DNA of 57,771 nt from Prevotella sp. (GCA_017474925.1 JAFVGN010000023.1:1-57771); one strand, 5' to 3'; positions 27,792 to 39,399 are shown, counted from the stretch's first letter. Notes: generated by a model from the letters alone, not told the origin. Made by a program: numbers and translations.

Positions 27792-30700
27792 TTATTTGAC
27801 CACCTTTTTCTTTCCGTTCATAATGTACACACCCTTCTTGGAAGGACTCTCCACTTTACGTCCCTGTAGGTCGTAGACAGCGTCTTCTATCATCCATCTT
27901 CCATCAACCATCTGCTTGATTCCTGTTGTCATATCCTCAAACACGCCAATGGCATAACGTGGAGCTGAGGATGAACTGGTCAGATATGCCTCAAATGGAT
28001 GAACATTTCGCAACCTCCATACAAACATGCTGCCCTCCGTCATCCCACTATTGTTTGTTTCCCAGTCGTTGTTGACGTTCAACGCATAGAAACCTTCATC
28101 AACCTTTTTCCCTGCGAAACAAGGAATAAATGTCCTGCCATTAAAAACTGACTGGTTCATATCCTCCGTCTTACCCACAGTAACGCTTGACGCAGCAAAT
28201 GTCACCTTACCATTCAGCAACCATTGACTATCGTACTGTGGATGATTCGGCATACTGATAATATAAGGCGTATAGGCCTTGATGCTGCCAGCTTCCACAA
28301 ATCCTGTGCCAGTCAGTTCCATCAGCCAGAAAGGCTTAGACGTGTCACCATTCTTCCAATTGGCAAAAGGCACTATCGTTCCCTTTGTTTCATGAGTAAT
28401 GGTTTGAACGTCAAACGGAAGAGCTATCGTCTCCCAACCTTTCGACTCGCCCAGTCCTGTCTGCATCTGGTAGTTATGCGTAAAGCTAATATGCTGGGCG
28501 GTAAATGTCTGCGGACAGTAGAAGTCATTGCCGTCAACAGCCTCAACCAGCGTGATGTCGGCTGCTGTTCCGTTTACCACTACATTATGAATGGCTCGTG
28601 GCGCATACGACTCTGACTTCACATAGAGCAACAGGTTGGGATTGCTCACTGTTGCCGTGAAGGCTACTTCCGGTTCCCAGATGACAGCTGCCAGCCCTAC
28701 ATTATCCTTCAGGGCATCTGTCTCGATGCCCGTCACCTGCCAGGTACGGTCTACTGCTGTAAAGGATGCAGGAACTGTCAGTACCTGACCGTAGTTTCCT
28801 TCCGCCACCTTTACCGTTCCCTCGTCCTGCGACACCACCGTATAGTTCACACCATCATAAGCCACTACGCTGATAATCTCCTCAAACGCGGCCACTATCG
28901 TCACATCTCCACTTATATTTGCAATGGTATAGCGATAGTTCTCTATGCTTGCTGTCACGTCTTGTCCATTCACCGTCACTGTGGCAATCCTGTTCCCACC
29001 GTCTGGGCTGAATGTCACCGTGCCAGATGAACCTTCTTCCACTTCAACAGCACTGGTCTGATTTCTGACCGTTGTACTGCCATATTGCACGTCGCCATTG
29101 CCTGATGCAGTAATGGTCAGTGTGTACATCGTCGGAGGAATGGCCTCAAAGACTACAGACAGGGTAGTATTGGCAGTAATATTGATAATGGTGTACCTAT
29201 TATCTGAAACATTCAAAGTCACATCTATATCATTGACCTTCACGCTGGCTATACGATAACCGCTGTCTGGGTTAAACGTCACGGTAGCATAGTCGCCTTC
29301 ATTCACAGTAAACGAACTGGTGTTACTGCGAATAGTTGTTCCACCATAAGCGGCAGAGCCATTGCCGGAGGCAGTGATGCTCAATGTATAGGTAGTTGGA
29401 GGAATGGCCTCAAAGACTACTGACAGGGCAATATTCTCTATGATGTTACTAATGGTATATTTACCATTTGACACATCCGATGTAATATCAACATCGTTAA
29501 CTTTCACACTGTTAATTTCGAAACCGTCATCTGGAATAAGCTCTATTGTTGCTGAAGAGTTTTGTTCAACAGGAAATGACGTCGTTTGATTTCTTATAAT
29601 TGTAGAATGATACGAAACACTACCACCACCAAAGGATGTAATAGATAGAGTGTAAGTAATAGGGGCTGACTCTACTATTTTTTTAAAACGAACTCCCCAT
29701 CCATGTTTCGAATATTCATTCATCGTCCCATAAGGCACAAATAAAATTGCGTTTTCAGCTATACTACTAAAAACAGAACTAGATATATCGAAAGGAGATG
29801 TAATAAGAGTACGAACTTCGTTAAGATTTTTGCACTCAGCAAAAGCGGAAGCACCGATGGATGTCACAGAATTCGGAAGCGTTATCGAAGTAAGGCCATA
29901 ACAATAATAAAAAGCGGTACTTCCGATAGATTTCAAAGAATTCGGAAGCGTTATCGAAGTAAGAGCTCTACAATACTCAAAAGCAGAACTTCCGATAGAC
30001 TTCAAAGAATTCGGAAGCGTTATCGAAGTAAGAGTCCTACAACCTGAAAAAACATAATTTCCAATGGATGACACAAAACCAGGAAGGTTTATCTTAGTAA
30101 GGCTAGTACAGTTCCTAAAAGCAGAAGCCCCGATGGATGTCACTGAGTTCGGAATCTCTATCGAAGTAAGAGCACTACAATACTCAAAAGCAGAACTTCC
30201 GATGGATGTCACTGAATTCGGAAGCGTTATCGAAGTAAGAGTCCTACAAGACCCAAAAGCAGAACTTCCGATGGATGTCACTGAATTCGGAAGCGTTATC
30301 GAAGTAAGGCCATCACAACTATAAAAAGCGGAATTTCCAATGGATGTCACAGAATTAGGAATCTCTATCGAAGTAAGGCCATCACAACTATAAAAAGCGG
30401 AATTTCCAATGGATGTCACAGAATTAGGAATCTCTATCGAAGTAAGAGTACTACAATCCGCAAAAGCATAATCTCCGATGGATGTCACTGAATTCGGAAG
30501 CGTTATCGAAGTAAGACTTCTACAGTTATAAAAAGCGTGCTCTTCAATGGATGACACTGAACTTGGAATCGTTATCGAAGTAAGGCTTGTACATTCTGAA
30601 AAAGCAGATTTTCCAATGAATGTCACAGAACTAGGAAGGTTTATCTTAGTAAGGCTAGTACAATTCTGAAAAGCAGAAGCACCGATAGATGTTACAGAAC

Positions 30701-31721
30701 TAGGAATAGTCGAATTTTTACAACCAATAACAAGTGTATTTGAAGATGTCTCTATAACTGCATTACAGCCATCTCGAGAATCATACTTTTTGTTGTTTCT
30801 TTCCACTTCAATCTGAGTAAGATTAGTACAACCAGAAAAAGCATATGTCCCGATGGATGTCACTGAACCAGGAAGGTTTATCTTAGTAAGGCCACTACAG
30901 CCAGAAAAAGCGGAATTTCCAATGGATGTCACAGAATTAGGAATCTCTATCGAAGTAAGAGTACTACAATGCGCAAAAGCATTATCTCCGATGGATGTCA
31001 CAGAATTCGGAATCTCTATCGAAGTAAGAGCACTACAACCTGAAAAAGCAGATTTTCCAATGAATGTCACAGAATTAGGAATCTCTATTGAAGTAAGGGT
31101 TGTAATTTCTGAAAAAGCATAATCTCCGATGGATGTCACAGAACTAGGAATTGTCGTGCTTTTACATCCTAAAACAAGAGTATTAGAAGATGTCTCTACG
31201 ACTGCACTACAGCCATCTCGTGAATCATACTTTTTGTTGTCTCTTTCCACTTCGATCTGAGTAAGATTAGTACAACTTGCAAAAGCGGAATTTCCAATGG
31301 ATGTCACAGAATTAGGAATAGTTATCGAAATTAGGCCACTACAGCCAGAAAAAGCGGAATTTCCAATGGATGTCACAGAATTAGGAATAGTTATCGAAAT
31401 TAGGCCACTACAGCCAGAAAAAGCGGAATTTCCAAAGGATGTCACAGAATTCGGGATCGTTATCGAAGTAAGGCCATCACAACTATAAAAAGCGGAATTT
31501 CCAATGGATGTCACAGTATATTCCCTACCATTAAACCTAATTTTCTCTGGTATTATAACTACACCTGAATATTTATGACCATTACCAAATGACACTTCAA
31601 CTCGATTACCTAAAAGCAAATTATAATATATCCCATCCACCTCGAAATCATAGGCATAAGTATAAAGGCTGCCAATCAATGCCAGCAATAAAAGACAATA
31701 TCTATGCACCCTAACGATCAT
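27792..31721 (-). CDS. BspA-like leucine-rich-repeat surface protein (1309 aa)
   Basis: After a signal peptide ([21 protein letters not shown]) come more than twenty 23-residue TpLRR/LRR_5 units of the form [20 protein letters not shown]. Three InlB/Flg_new-like repeats follow ([20 protein letters not shown], about 80 residues each), then a beta-rich region and the tail [12 protein letters not shown]...[10 protein letters not shown]. BspA-type proteins mediate adhesion to host matrix or bacteria; the tail is probably a secretion/anchoring signal. Several 69-bp LRR units are nearly identical. Last gene of the four-gene surface operon. Confidence 0.9.
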   Translation of the reverse strand: MIVRVHRYCLLLLALIGSLYTYAYDFEVDGIYYNLLLGNRVEVSFGNGHKYSGVVIIPEKIRFNGREYTVTSIGNSAFYSCDGLTSITIPNSVTSFGNSAFSGCSGLISITIPNSVTSIGNSAFSGCSGLISITIPNSVTSIGNSAFASCTNLTQIEVERDNKKYDSRDGCSAVVETSSNTLVLGCKSTTIPSSVTSIGDYAFSEITTLTSIEIPNSVTFIGKSAFSGCSALTSIEIPNSVTSIGDNAFAHCSTLTSIEIPNSVTSIGNSAFSGCSGLTKINLPGSVTSIGTYAFSGCTNLTQIEVERNNKKYDSRDGCNAVIETSSNTLVIGCKNSTIPSSVTSIGASAFQNCTSLTKINLPSSVTFIGKSAFSECTSLTSITIPSSVSSIEEHAFYNCRSLTSITLPNSVTSIGDYAFADCSTLTSIEIPNSVTSIGNSAFYSCDGLTSIEIPNSVTSIGNSAFYSCDGLTSITLPNSVTSIGSSAFGSCRTLTSITLPNSVTSIGSSAFEYCSALTSIEIPNSVTSIGASAFRNCTSLTKINLPGFVSSIGNYVFSGCRTLTSITLPNSLKSIGSSAFEYCRALTSITLPNSLKSIGSTAFYYCYGLTSITLPNSVTSIGASAFAECKNLNEVRTLITSPFDISSSVFSSIAENAILFVPYGTMNEYSKHGWGVRFKKIVESAPITYTLSITSFGGGSVSYHSTIIRNQTTSFPVEQNSSATIELIPDDGFEINSVKVNDVDITSDVSNGKYTISNIIENIALSVVFEAIPPTTYTLSITASGNGSAAYGGTTIRSNTSSFTVNEGDYATVTFNPDSGYRIASVKVNDIDVTLNVSDNRYTIINITANTTLSVVFEAIPPTMYTLTITASGNGDVQYGSTTVRNQTSAVEVEEGSSGTVTFSPDGGNRIATVTVNGQDVTASIENYRYTIANISGDVTIVAAFEEIISVVAYDGVNYTVVSQDEGTVKVAEGNYGQVLTVPASFTAVDRTWQVTGIETDALKDNVGLAAVIWEPEVAFTATVSNPNLLLYVKSESYAPRAIHNVVVNGTAADITLVEAVDGNDFYCPQTFTAQHISFTHNYQMQTGLGESKGWETIALPFDVQTITHETKGTIVPFANWKNGDTSKPFWLMELTGTGFVEAGSIKAYTPYIISMPNHPQYDSQWLLNGKVTFAASSVTVGKTEDMNQSVFNGRTFIPCFAGKKVDEGFYALNVNNDWETNNSGMTEGSMFVWRLRNVHPFEAYLTSSSSAPRYAIGVFEDMTTGIKQMVDGRWMIEDAVYDLQGRKVESPSKKGVYIMNGKKKVVK

Positions 31722-31784
31722 TGTAGTACTCTTTATTTCTATTAATACCTATCTTACTAACGCTCTTGTTTGAAGATTGATCGT

Positions 31785-32717
31785 TCAACTTGGAGGTATG
31801 TTGTCGTCGGAGCCTGGCTCGTGGGACTCACCTGGCTGTTGAGTAACAGCAATAGTGGCAGCATCCACCCCTTCGCCATTGATGACAATCTGACCTGTGC
31901 GCTGCTCAGTCGTTGTGTTCTCACCGGCTTCAACTGTTATGGTAGCATTGCCATTTCCTGATGTGGTTGACAAGCTGCACCAAGCAGGACAAGAAATAGT
32001 CCAGCTAATATTACTGGTAATGACAAAGCTCTGCTTGCCACCCTTGGTTTCAAAGTTCAGTGTAGTAGTGTTGACTGCCAGGGAAGGCACCTTAGCCTGT
32101 TGGGTGACGTTGATGCTGGCACCATCCACCCCTTCGCCATTGATGACAATCTGGCCTGTACGCTGCTCTATCGTTGTGTTCTCACTGGCATCAACCGTTA
32201 TGGTTGCATTGCCACTTCCTGACGTGGTTGACAGGCTACACCAAGCAGGACTTGAGATAGTCCAGTTGGTGTTACTGGTAATGACAAAGCTCTGCTTGCC
32301 ACCCTTGGTTTCAAAGTTCAGCGTAGTAGTATTAACGGACAAAGAGGGCGCTTCTGGAGTATCATTCGCCTTTGCCTGTGTTACAGTCACGGTTCTGACC
32401 AGCGATCCTCCGCTGACTGTCAGTACTGCCGTACGTACGTCACCTGTTGTATTCTTGGTGGCAGATATAATAATGCTCTGATTGTTTGCTCCTGACATAG
32501 GATTGACTGTCAGCCAGTCGCCATCCTTGGTAATTGTCCACCGACAATTAGCAGAAATCGTAATCTCTGTTGTCTGACCATCGGCCAGCAGCTCTAAGCT
32601 GGGCGGAACGCTCAAATAGTCTTTCGAGGGAGCTGGTGCGTTACCTCCTTCACTACCATCACCTCCACAGGCTGTAATAAATATCACTAACAAAAATGGC
32701 AAAATATACTTTTTCAT
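31785..32717 (-). CDS. Lipoprotein with three BACON domains
   Basis: The 310-residue protein has a lipobox (FLLVIFITACGGDG) and three consecutive BACON domains (about residues 38-115, 125-205 and 210-292), each ending in a TVTQ or VTQQ strand. The second and third are near copies (VNTTTLNFETKGGKQSFVIT, AWCSLSTTSG). BACON domains are thought to bind mucin or carbohydrate. It lies 11 bp from the barrel gene, within the BspA operon. Confidence 0.88.
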   Translation of the reverse strand: MKKYILPFLLVIFITACGGDGSEGGNAPAPSKDYLSVPPSLELLADGQTTEITISANCRWTITKDGDWLTVNPMSGANNQSIIISATKNTTGDVRTAVLTVSGGSLVRTVTVTQAKANDTPEAPSLSVNTTTLNFETKGGKQSFVITSNTNWTISSPAWCSLSTTSGSGNATITVDASENTTIEQRTGQIVINGEGVDGASINVTQQAKVPSLAVNTTTLNFETKGGKQSFVITSNISWTISCPAWCSLSTTSGNGNATITVEAGENTTTEQRTGQIVINGEGVDAATIAVTQQPGESHEPGSDDNIPPS

Positions 32718-32728
32718 AGTTTCGTTGT

Positions 32729-33643
32729 TTAGAAATAATAAATTAGTCCAATGTTCAAGTTAAAGCCTTCAGTCCAACTCTTAAACTTATCATCAAACCC
32801 CATCAGCATATCAGCCTTTTTGCCCTTGTAGACGGCAAAGTCATACTCCGGTGTGATATGCAACTTGAATTGGTCGTTAAACGAGGCAACCAGTCTAACT
32901 GCTCCCAGTAACGACATCGTATTAGCAGAGCCGTAGTCGCTTGTACCCTTAACTATCTCCGAGCCATTATAAAAATTCAAGGCTCCGCCCACCTGTGGCA
33001 TGATGCTGAAGAAATCGGTCACTCTCACATCGTAGCCATAGCGCAACTGTACCCTGATGGCATTGTAGTTATAGCCACCCACGATGTTCGAATTGGAATC
33101 ATAGAAATATATGTCGTCCGTCTTGTTCAGTCCAAATACAGCCCCCAGTTCAATGATATGACGACTGATGTCGAAGCCCAGCGCAATAGACGGTCCGGAA
33201 ATAGACAACACGTTATAGCCTGCCCCAACATAGACGTTATGTCCCTTGTTAGCCTTGCTCCTGTTCTGTGCCTCGTCAGTGACGGTCAACACCACATCGT
33301 AGGTCACCTTGGGTTCAATGGTGACAGGTATCTCGTAGCCTGTAAGCGGCATTCTGTCCTTTTGTCTGACAGTCAGCCGCTTAGTACCCTTGGGGACATA
33401 CATTCTAATCTCGCCTGGCAGTACCTCACGTTTCACCACGCCCAGGTTAGGCTCAATGATAAAGTCCGTTTCACGGACAAAAAACCTAAGTACGGCACAG
33501 GCTTCCCCTGTATTGTCATAAACAGGATTCATGCTGGCAATCAGGCTGGTGAAGTTACGTTCAAACTTCGTAATCTGAATGTCCTGTGCCTTTATCCCGT
33601 TTGCAGCAACTATCAGCAATAGCATTATTACTATCTTCTTCAT
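32729..33643 (-). CDS. Outer-membrane beta-barrel protein with PEGA-like N-terminal domain
   Basis: The 304 residues begin with a signal peptide (MKKIVIMLLLIVAANGIKAQ). Residues 20-130 look like a PEGA-type beta domain (GEIRMYVPKGTKRLTVRQKD, TYDVVLTVTD). The C-terminal half has alternating aromatic strands (HNVYVGAGYNVLSISGPSIALGF, ending NLNIGLIYYF), typical of a small outer-membrane barrel. In the operon it could anchor or export the BspA and BACON proteins; that is inference. Confidence 0.72.
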   Translation of the reverse strand: MKKIVIMLLLIVAANGIKAQDIQITKFERNFTSLIASMNPVYDNTGEACAVLRFFVRETDFIIEPNLGVVKREVLPGEIRMYVPKGTKRLTVRQKDRMPLTGYEIPVTIEPKVTYDVVLTVTDEAQNRSKANKGHNVYVGAGYNVLSISGPSIALGFDISRHIIELGAVFGLNKTDDIYFYDSNSNIVGGYNYNAIRVQLRYGYDVRVTDFFSIMPQVGGALNFYNGSEIVKGTSDYGSANTMSLLGAVRLVASFNDQFKLHITPEYDFAVYKGKKADMLMGFDDKFKSWTEGFNLNIGLIYYF

Positions 33644-33653
33644 AATCGTGTCT

Positions 33654-36650
33654 TTATTTGATTATTTTTTTCTTTCCGTTCATAATGTACACACCCTTCG
33701 TTGAAGGACTCTCCACTTTACGTCCCTGCAGGTCGTAGACTGCCTCTACCATCATCCAGCTTCCATCGACCATTACCCTGATGCCTGTCGTCATATCCTC
33801 AAACACGCCAATGGCATACCTGGTATTCGAAGCTGTCGTCATATAGGCTTCGAAGGGATGTATACGACGCATGTTCAGCACAAACTTACTACCCTCCGTC
33901 ATTCCACTGTTATTGGCGCAGTAGTCGTTGACAACGTTCAAGGCATACAGACCTTGGTTGGCTTCCTGGGTCTGGAAGTTCGGAACGAATGTTCTCTCCT
34001 GATACTGTGACGTCTGCACGTTGTCTGTCATGCCTACTGTTACATTCGAGGCCGCGAACGTCACGACACCACTCAACAGCCACTGAGAGTCATACTGAGG
34101 ATTGTTGGGCATGCTGATAATATATGGCGTATAGGCCTTGATGCTGCCAGCTTCCACAAATCCTGTGCCTGTCAGCTCGTAAAGCCAGAAAGGCTTAGAC
34201 GTGTCACTATTCTTCCAGTTGACAAAAGGTACTATGCTGCCCTTCGTCGAGTGTGTCACTATTTGAACGTCGAAGGGAAGGGCTATCGTCTCCCAACCTC
34301 TCGACTCCCTGATGCCTGTCTGCATACCGTAGGAGTGGCTATAGCTTATCTTCTGGGCGGTGAATGTCTGCGGACAGTAGAAGTCATTGCCGTCAACAGC
34401 CTCAACCAGCGTGATGTTGGCTGCCGTTCCGTTTACCACCACATTATGGATGGCTTGTGGCGCATACGCCTCTGACTTCACATAGAGCAACAGGTTGGGA
34501 TTGCTCACTGTTGCCGTGAAGGCTACTTCCGGATCCCAGATGACAGCTGCCAGCCCTACATTGTCCTTCAGGGCATCTGCCTCGATGCCCGTCACCTGCC
34601 AGGTACGGTCAATTGCAGTAAAGGATGCAGGAACTGTCAACACCTGACCATAGTTGCCTGCCGCCACCTTTACCGTTCCCTCGTCCTGCGACACCACCGA
34701 ATAGTTCACACCATCATAAGCCACTTCGCTGATAATCTCCTCAAACGCAGCCACTATCATTATATCTCCACTTATATTTGCAATGTTATAGCGATAGTTC
34801 TCTATACTTGCTGTCACGTCTTGTCCATTCACCTTCACAGTGGCAATCCTGTTTCCACCGTCTGGGACAAAAGTCACGATGGCCGAAGAACCTTCTTCCA
34901 CTTCAACAGCACTAGTCTGATTCCTAACCGTTGTACTGCCATATTGAACGTCGCCATTGCCAGATGCAGTAATGGTCAGTGTGCGGCGCATTGTTGGAGG
35001 AATGGCCTCAAATTCGACTTCTACTGTCGTATTCCGAGTAATACTGGAAATCACATACTTGTTTGAAGAGATGTATGAAATAACGTTCGTACCATTCTCC
35101 TTGACACTCTTTATCCTATAGCCATTATCAGGCATTAGGGATATCGAAACAGACGATCCTTCTGTCACTGTAAATGACCTCGTTGTATTACGAACAAAAG
35201 TGCCATTATATGAGGCGGAACCGTTGCCAGTAGATTTTACTGATAAAGTATAGGTCACAGTAGGAATTGCCTCAAATTCAACTTCAAGCGTAGTATTCCT
35301 GCTAATGTTACTTATAGTATACGAATTATTAAGTATTCTTGAAGTAACATCATTATTGTTCACTTTCACATTCTTGATTCTATATCCATTATCAGGCGAG
35401 AATGTTACGTCAGCACTAATACCCTCATTAACTGTGAATGATGTAGTTTTACTGCGAATAGTCGTTCCGCTATAAGTAACATAACCTTGACCTGTTGAAG
35501 TAATTGATAAGGTGTAAGTGGTTGTGGTTCCTTGTCCTTCTTCTATAACTTCTTTGAAGTTCTTTGTCCAGCCTGAATATTGTTGATATAAACTTTTAGT
35601 GCCTTGGGGGATTTGTAATACTGCATTGGATGAGATATCATCAAATACATTCTCATTAATGCTAAATGGAGTGTCTATTTGCGAAATTACTAATGCCAAA
35701 TTCTTACAGCCAAAAAAAGCTCGCTCTCGTATGTTTTTTACTGATGAAGGAATGATAATAGAAGCAAGACCTGAACAGCCCCAAAATGCACTTCTATCTA
35801 TTGTGACTACCGATGGAGGTATTAATATAGAAGTTAATTTTTCGCATTGTTCAAATGCATCAGCGCCAATGCTGATAATAGAATTGGGCATATCCACAAA
35901 ATTCAGATTATCACAATATGCAAACGATTTAAATCCGATGCTAGTTACAGAGGATGGTATAGTCATAGAAGTTAATCCTCTACACGCAGCAAAGGCATAA
36001 TCTCCAATTTTGATAACAGAGGATGGAATTACACTCCTCTTACATCCGACTATCAACGTGTTAGATGATGTCTCAATAATCGCGTTACATTTATTGCGAG
36101 AATCATATATCATATTTCCACTTTCTACTGAAATGGAAGATAATTCGTAACAAGCAAAAAAAGAGTTATTCTCAATATTACTTACAGCCTTTGGAATTAT
36201 GACTTCCTGTAAGGAGGTCCCCTCAAGAGATCCGGCACCTATTGAATTAAGTTTTGATGGGAATATGATGTTTTTTATCCCATTACAACCAGAAAAGGCA
36301 TTGTCTCCTATGTATAAAATATTCGTGGATAAAGTAATTGATTTCAAATCACTATTATTTCCCCAACTAACACATTTCCCTTGAGAATCTACAGCCCCAA
36401 CATCAACAAATGCATGTTTCCCAATACCTACCACGTCGTAATTTTTTGATTTATATGAAACCGTATTGGGAACCACGATATCTCCGACATAACAAATACC
36501 AATTGATTCCCATGTAACCTCTACAGTATTATTTGTCACTGAAATAATGTTATAGCACAACCCATTGACTTTGAAGTCGTATGCAAAAGAAATAATATTT
36601 TGTGATAAAAGTACTAATGCTAAAAGTATTTTATATAAGTAGTTCTTCAT
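33654..36650 (-). CDS. BspA-like leucine-rich-repeat surface protein (998 aa)
   Basis: Signal peptide (YKILLALVLLSQNIISFAYD), about ten divergent LRR_5 units (SSVTSIGFKSFAYCDNLNFV), three InlB-like repeats ([20 protein letters not shown]), and a beta-rich region and tail nearly identical to the 1309-aa protein downstream ([39 protein letters not shown]). The LRR part differs, while about 1.3 kb of the 3' half is conserved at DNA level. First surface gene of the operon, 27 bp after the AbiH-like gene. Confidence 0.9.
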   Translation of the reverse strand: MKNYLYKILLALVLLSQNIISFAYDFKVNGLCYNIISVTNNTVEVTWESIGICYVGDIVVPNTVSYKSKNYDVVGIGKHAFVDVGAVDSQGKCVSWGNNSDLKSITLSTNILYIGDNAFSGCNGIKNIIFPSKLNSIGAGSLEGTSLQEVIIPKAVSNIENNSFFACYELSSISVESGNMIYDSRNKCNAIIETSSNTLIVGCKRSVIPSSVIKIGDYAFAACRGLTSMTIPSSVTSIGFKSFAYCDNLNFVDMPNSIISIGADAFEQCEKLTSILIPPSVVTIDRSAFWGCSGLASIIIPSSVKNIRERAFFGCKNLALVISQIDTPFSINENVFDDISSNAVLQIPQGTKSLYQQYSGWTKNFKEVIEEGQGTTTTYTLSITSTGQGYVTYSGTTIRSKTTSFTVNEGISADVTFSPDNGYRIKNVKVNNNDVTSRILNNSYTISNISRNTTLEVEFEAIPTVTYTLSVKSTGNGSASYNGTFVRNTTRSFTVTEGSSVSISLMPDNGYRIKSVKENGTNVISYISSNKYVISSITRNTTVEVEFEAIPPTMRRTLTITASGNGDVQYGSTTVRNQTSAVEVEEGSSAIVTFVPDGGNRIATVKVNGQDVTASIENYRYNIANISGDIMIVAAFEEIISEVAYDGVNYSVVSQDEGTVKVAAGNYGQVLTVPASFTAIDRTWQVTGIEADALKDNVGLAAVIWDPEVAFTATVSNPNLLLYVKSEAYAPQAIHNVVVNGTAANITLVEAVDGNDFYCPQTFTAQKISYSHSYGMQTGIRESRGWETIALPFDVQIVTHSTKGSIVPFVNWKNSDTSKPFWLYELTGTGFVEAGSIKAYTPYIISMPNNPQYDSQWLLSGVVTFAASNVTVGMTDNVQTSQYQERTFVPNFQTQEANQGLYALNVVNDYCANNSGMTEGSKFVLNMRRIHPFEAYMTTASNTRYAIGVFEDMTTGIRVMVDGSWMMVEAVYDLQGRKVESPSTKGVYIMNGKKKIIK

Positions 36651-36677
36651 TTTTTATACCACTTTAGTAAACATTGT

Positions 36678-37589
36678 TCATTGATTAGCAATCCTTGCAA
36701 AAAATCTTTTCATATCAGATTGATTGACATTTCTGTCATAGTCTTCCGTAAAAATAAATGAAACGACAGAATTCTTCTTCAATTCATTTATTTGTACTTC
36801 TGCATACTTTTCTATATTATTTTTTATTTGCACCATGTCTTTATCATCTTTTGTGATAAAAGTTAGACGCCGTTGTGATTTATTAGTTGAAGAAAAGTGC
36901 TGAAGAAAAGCCTTGAAGTATCCCATATCGATCCTATTCATAGAGTGACCAAAGATGACAACTTCATCCGCATTAAATAGATTTTCTTTCATTCTTCTCA
37001 CCACATCATAGGGATAGCCATTTTGATTCTCCTTAACTAAAAAAGAGTATTCTTCCATTGTACAATCTTCCTTAGTAATACCAAAAATAAATACATTGTT
37101 CATTCCATGAATATTATCGACTCCTGGCAAATACTCTATTTCACCATCCGAATAAAGGTCTAGATCCATATAATTTGAACAGTTAAAACTATAAATGTAC
37201 TCAAAACATTTTTTTTGATTTTGGTATTCTATTAACCTTTTGGCAATCCCATGTTTAACGGGTTTACTATTTAAATCATTGATTATTTCTATCCATCGTT
37301 TTATTACAAATTCATAAAAAGTAGTTTTTAACTCATTTAGGAAACATCGATCAGTTTCAACAATGGATTCATAAATCTTTCCTGTTTGACTTTTTACATA
37401 TCTAGCCATAGACTCTTCTAAGTCTGCCCATCTGTTAATATTACAATCGCCTCTCTTTAGATATGCCTCCAAGCTGCCGGGTACGACATGCATATTCTTA
37501 CGGAACTCACTATTTTCATAGAAGTCTATGTAAGAAGTTCTTAGGCCTAAATCCATGTCAAATCCGTTACCAATAACCAAAACTCTCAT
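36678..37589 (-). CDS. AbiH-family abortive infection protein
   Basis: The 303-residue protein begins with the AbiH signature MRVLVIGNGFDMDLGLRTSY, followed by DFYENSEF and, later, YIYSFNCSNYMDLDL and VVIFGHSMNRIDMGYF, motifs seen in bacteriophage abortive infection AbiH proteins. The mechanism of the family is unknown. The gene is much more AT-rich than its neighbours, suggesting recent gain. It lies 27 bp upstream of the BspA operon on the same strand, so it may share transcription. No clear TAnnTTTG box is seen upstream; 37590-37809 otherwise holds nothing I recognise. Confidence 0.75.
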   Translation of the reverse strand: MRVLVIGNGFDMDLGLRTSYIDFYENSEFRKNMHVVPGSLEAYLKRGDCNINRWADLEESMARYVKSQTGKIYESIVETDRCFLNELKTTFYEFVIKRWIEIINDLNSKPVKHGIAKRLIEYQNQKKCFEYIYSFNCSNYMDLDLYSDGEIEYLPGVDNIHGMNNVFIFGITKEDCTMEEYSFLVKENQNGYPYDVVRRMKENLFNADEVVIFGHSMNRIDMGYFKAFLQHFSSTNKSQRRLTFITKDDKDMVQIKNNIEKYAEVQINELKKNSVVSFIFTEDYDRNVNQSDMKRFFARIANQ

Positions 37590-37809
37590 GTTATAACGTT
37601 TTTGTCTTCTTTATCTTGTTTTCTTTATCATGTTGTCCTCAGACATTGCGACACAAAATACGAACTGAAAGCGTTTGCCCTCAGAAGTATCAGGAAGTTT
37701 ATCGGCAATAAGGATTTACTTATCGTTTTCTTCTTTTGTGTCACTATGTCAAAGAGCGCTGTTTATATTTGTGGTTCAACTACGTATAAGCGGAATAGGG
37801 AACTCACCG

Positions 37810-39399
37810 TCAGTTTCCTACAACCCACTCTTCAACCGTGCGATTCTCGCCATTCATACTCACACCGACCTTCACCACTGGACGGCCATCGGTCTTGTAG
37901 GGTATGGCATAGCCCTTCGAGTCAATCTGCTTCAGGGCGTTTTCTGCCGTATCGTTAACCTTTAGTTCAAAGACATAGATGGCATCGGGCATCCATACCA
38001 CCATATCAGCACGCCCTCCAGAACACTTGACCTGGGTGCGGGCATAGACGTTGAGCATGGAGAAGATGAGGTACATGGTGTACTCGTAGAAGCCCTCGCG
38101 GTTGGACACGTCCTTCAGCTTTTCCTTGAAGCCCTCGACGTAGGGGATGCTGGCAAGATAGGCCTGCATCTCGTGCATGGCCTGATTGATATCATTTTTC
38201 TTCAGCGCGCGCCAGAATTTCAGAGCGAAGCCTGCCTGCACGTCCTCACCTTCCAGTCCCACGAAAGTCGGCAGCAGACCGTCAGCATAACCGATACGCA
38301 CCTCTATGTTGGGAATTGACAGCGTGTAGATGTCTGACTCTTGGTCGTAATCCTTGATAGTAAGATATCCGCTCTGGTATAGCAGCGGCACCATGGTCGT
38401 CATGGCCTCCGTAGGACGATTGATGGCATAGTCCGTCGTCTCGATATCATCCATGACTGTGATGTCGTACTTGAACTTGCGCATCATCTGTATAAGGAAG
38501 GTAGGAGTTCCGGTCTCAAACCAATAGTTGCTTATTTTCTGGTTGACAAAGGCACTGAACAGGCTATAGGGGTTATAAATATCGGGCGACTTACTGGAAA
38601 AATGATAGCCGTCGTAACGAGTCTTTAATTTCGTGCGCATCTCCTCAGTCGTGCAACCGTATTCATCAGCCAGCAGTTCAATATCCGTCTGCAAGGTGGT
38701 GTACAATTCATCTTCCGTGATTCCGCAAAGAGTGGAGAACTTTGGAAGAAGAGAGACATTGGTGAGATTGTTGAGAGTGGAGAAGATGTTGATCTGGCTT
38801 AGTCGCGTGATGCCTGTGATGAAGCAGAATCTGAGGAATCGCTCGTTGGCCTTCAGGGGCTGATAGAACTCCTGCATCACACGACGCATGGCATCGAGCG
38901 TCGATTCTTCGTGGAGCACTTCCAACAATGGTGCATCATATTCGTCGATGATAACCACCACCTGCTTGCCAGTCTGTTCTGAGGCGCGCTTGATAATACC
39001 TTCAAGCATAGCCCCAGGCGTTACCTCGCCTTCATCGTTGCCATAGAGCTTTGTGTAGTCTTTCAGAATATGCATGAGCCGTGCCCGCAAGTCAGCAGCA
39101 GTCTCCTGCCCCTTGGCTGTGCTCAAGTCAAGATGTATCACCGGGTACTGAATCCACTCCTGTTCCAACGGCATAATCTTCAGGCCCTCGAACAGCTCAC
39201 GCTCACCACTGAAATAGCTGTTTAGCGTCGAGGAAAGCAGCGACTTGCCAAAGCGGCGTGGACGGCTCAGGAAGATGTACTTGGCATAATGAGCCAATTG
39301 CCACATCAGGTCTGTCTTGTCAACATACACATATCCGTTCTTGATTATCTCAGAGAACGTCTGCAAACCTATGGGATATTTCCGTTTTGTATTCATCAT
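37810..39399 (-). CDS. AAA-ATPase/PD-(D/E)XK nuclease family protein (DUF1703)
   Basis: The 529 residues begin KRKYPIGLQTFSEIIKNGYVYVDKT, then Walker A-like SRPRRFGKSLL, Walker B VVVIIDEYDAPL and the C-terminal nuclease motif DMVVWMPDAIYVFELKV. Such proteins occur in many copies in Bacteroidales; their role is unknown, and some are proposed to be mobile or defence-related. A TAACTTTGCA box (39402-39411) ends 5 bp before the first ATG, so translation may start on a leaderless mRNA; MNTKRKYP at 39396 is the alternative start. Confidence 0.85.
   Translation of the reverse strand: MMNTKRKYPIGLQTFSEIIKNGYVYVDKTDLMWQLAHYAKYIFLSRPRRFGKSLLSSTLNSYFSGERELFEGLKIMPLEQEWIQYPVIHLDLSTAKGQETAADLRARLMHILKDYTKLYGNDEGEVTPGAMLEGIIKRASEQTGKQVVVIIDEYDAPLLEVLHEESTLDAMRRVMQEFYQPLKANERFLRFCFITGITRLSQINIFSTLNNLTNVSLLPKFSTLCGITEDELYTTLQTDIELLADEYGCTTEEMRTKLKTRYDGYHFSSKSPDIYNPYSLFSAFVNQKISNYWFETGTPTFLIQMMRKFKYDITVMDDIETTDYAINRPTEAMTTMVPLLYQSGYLTIKDYDQESDIYTLSIPNIEVRIGYADGLLPTFVGLEGEDVQAGFALKFWRALKKNDINQAMHEMQAYLASIPYVEGFKEKLKDVSNREGFYEYTMYLIFSMLNVYARTQVKCSGGRADMVVWMPDAIYVFELKVNDTAENALKQIDSKGYAIPYKTDGRPVVKVGVSMNGENRTVEEWVVGN

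Noticed and set aside
27792-31721. Regularly spaced repeats resembling a CRISPR array
   Set aside because: The 69-bp period equals 23 codons of the LRR unit and the whole stretch is one open frame; no cas genes are present.
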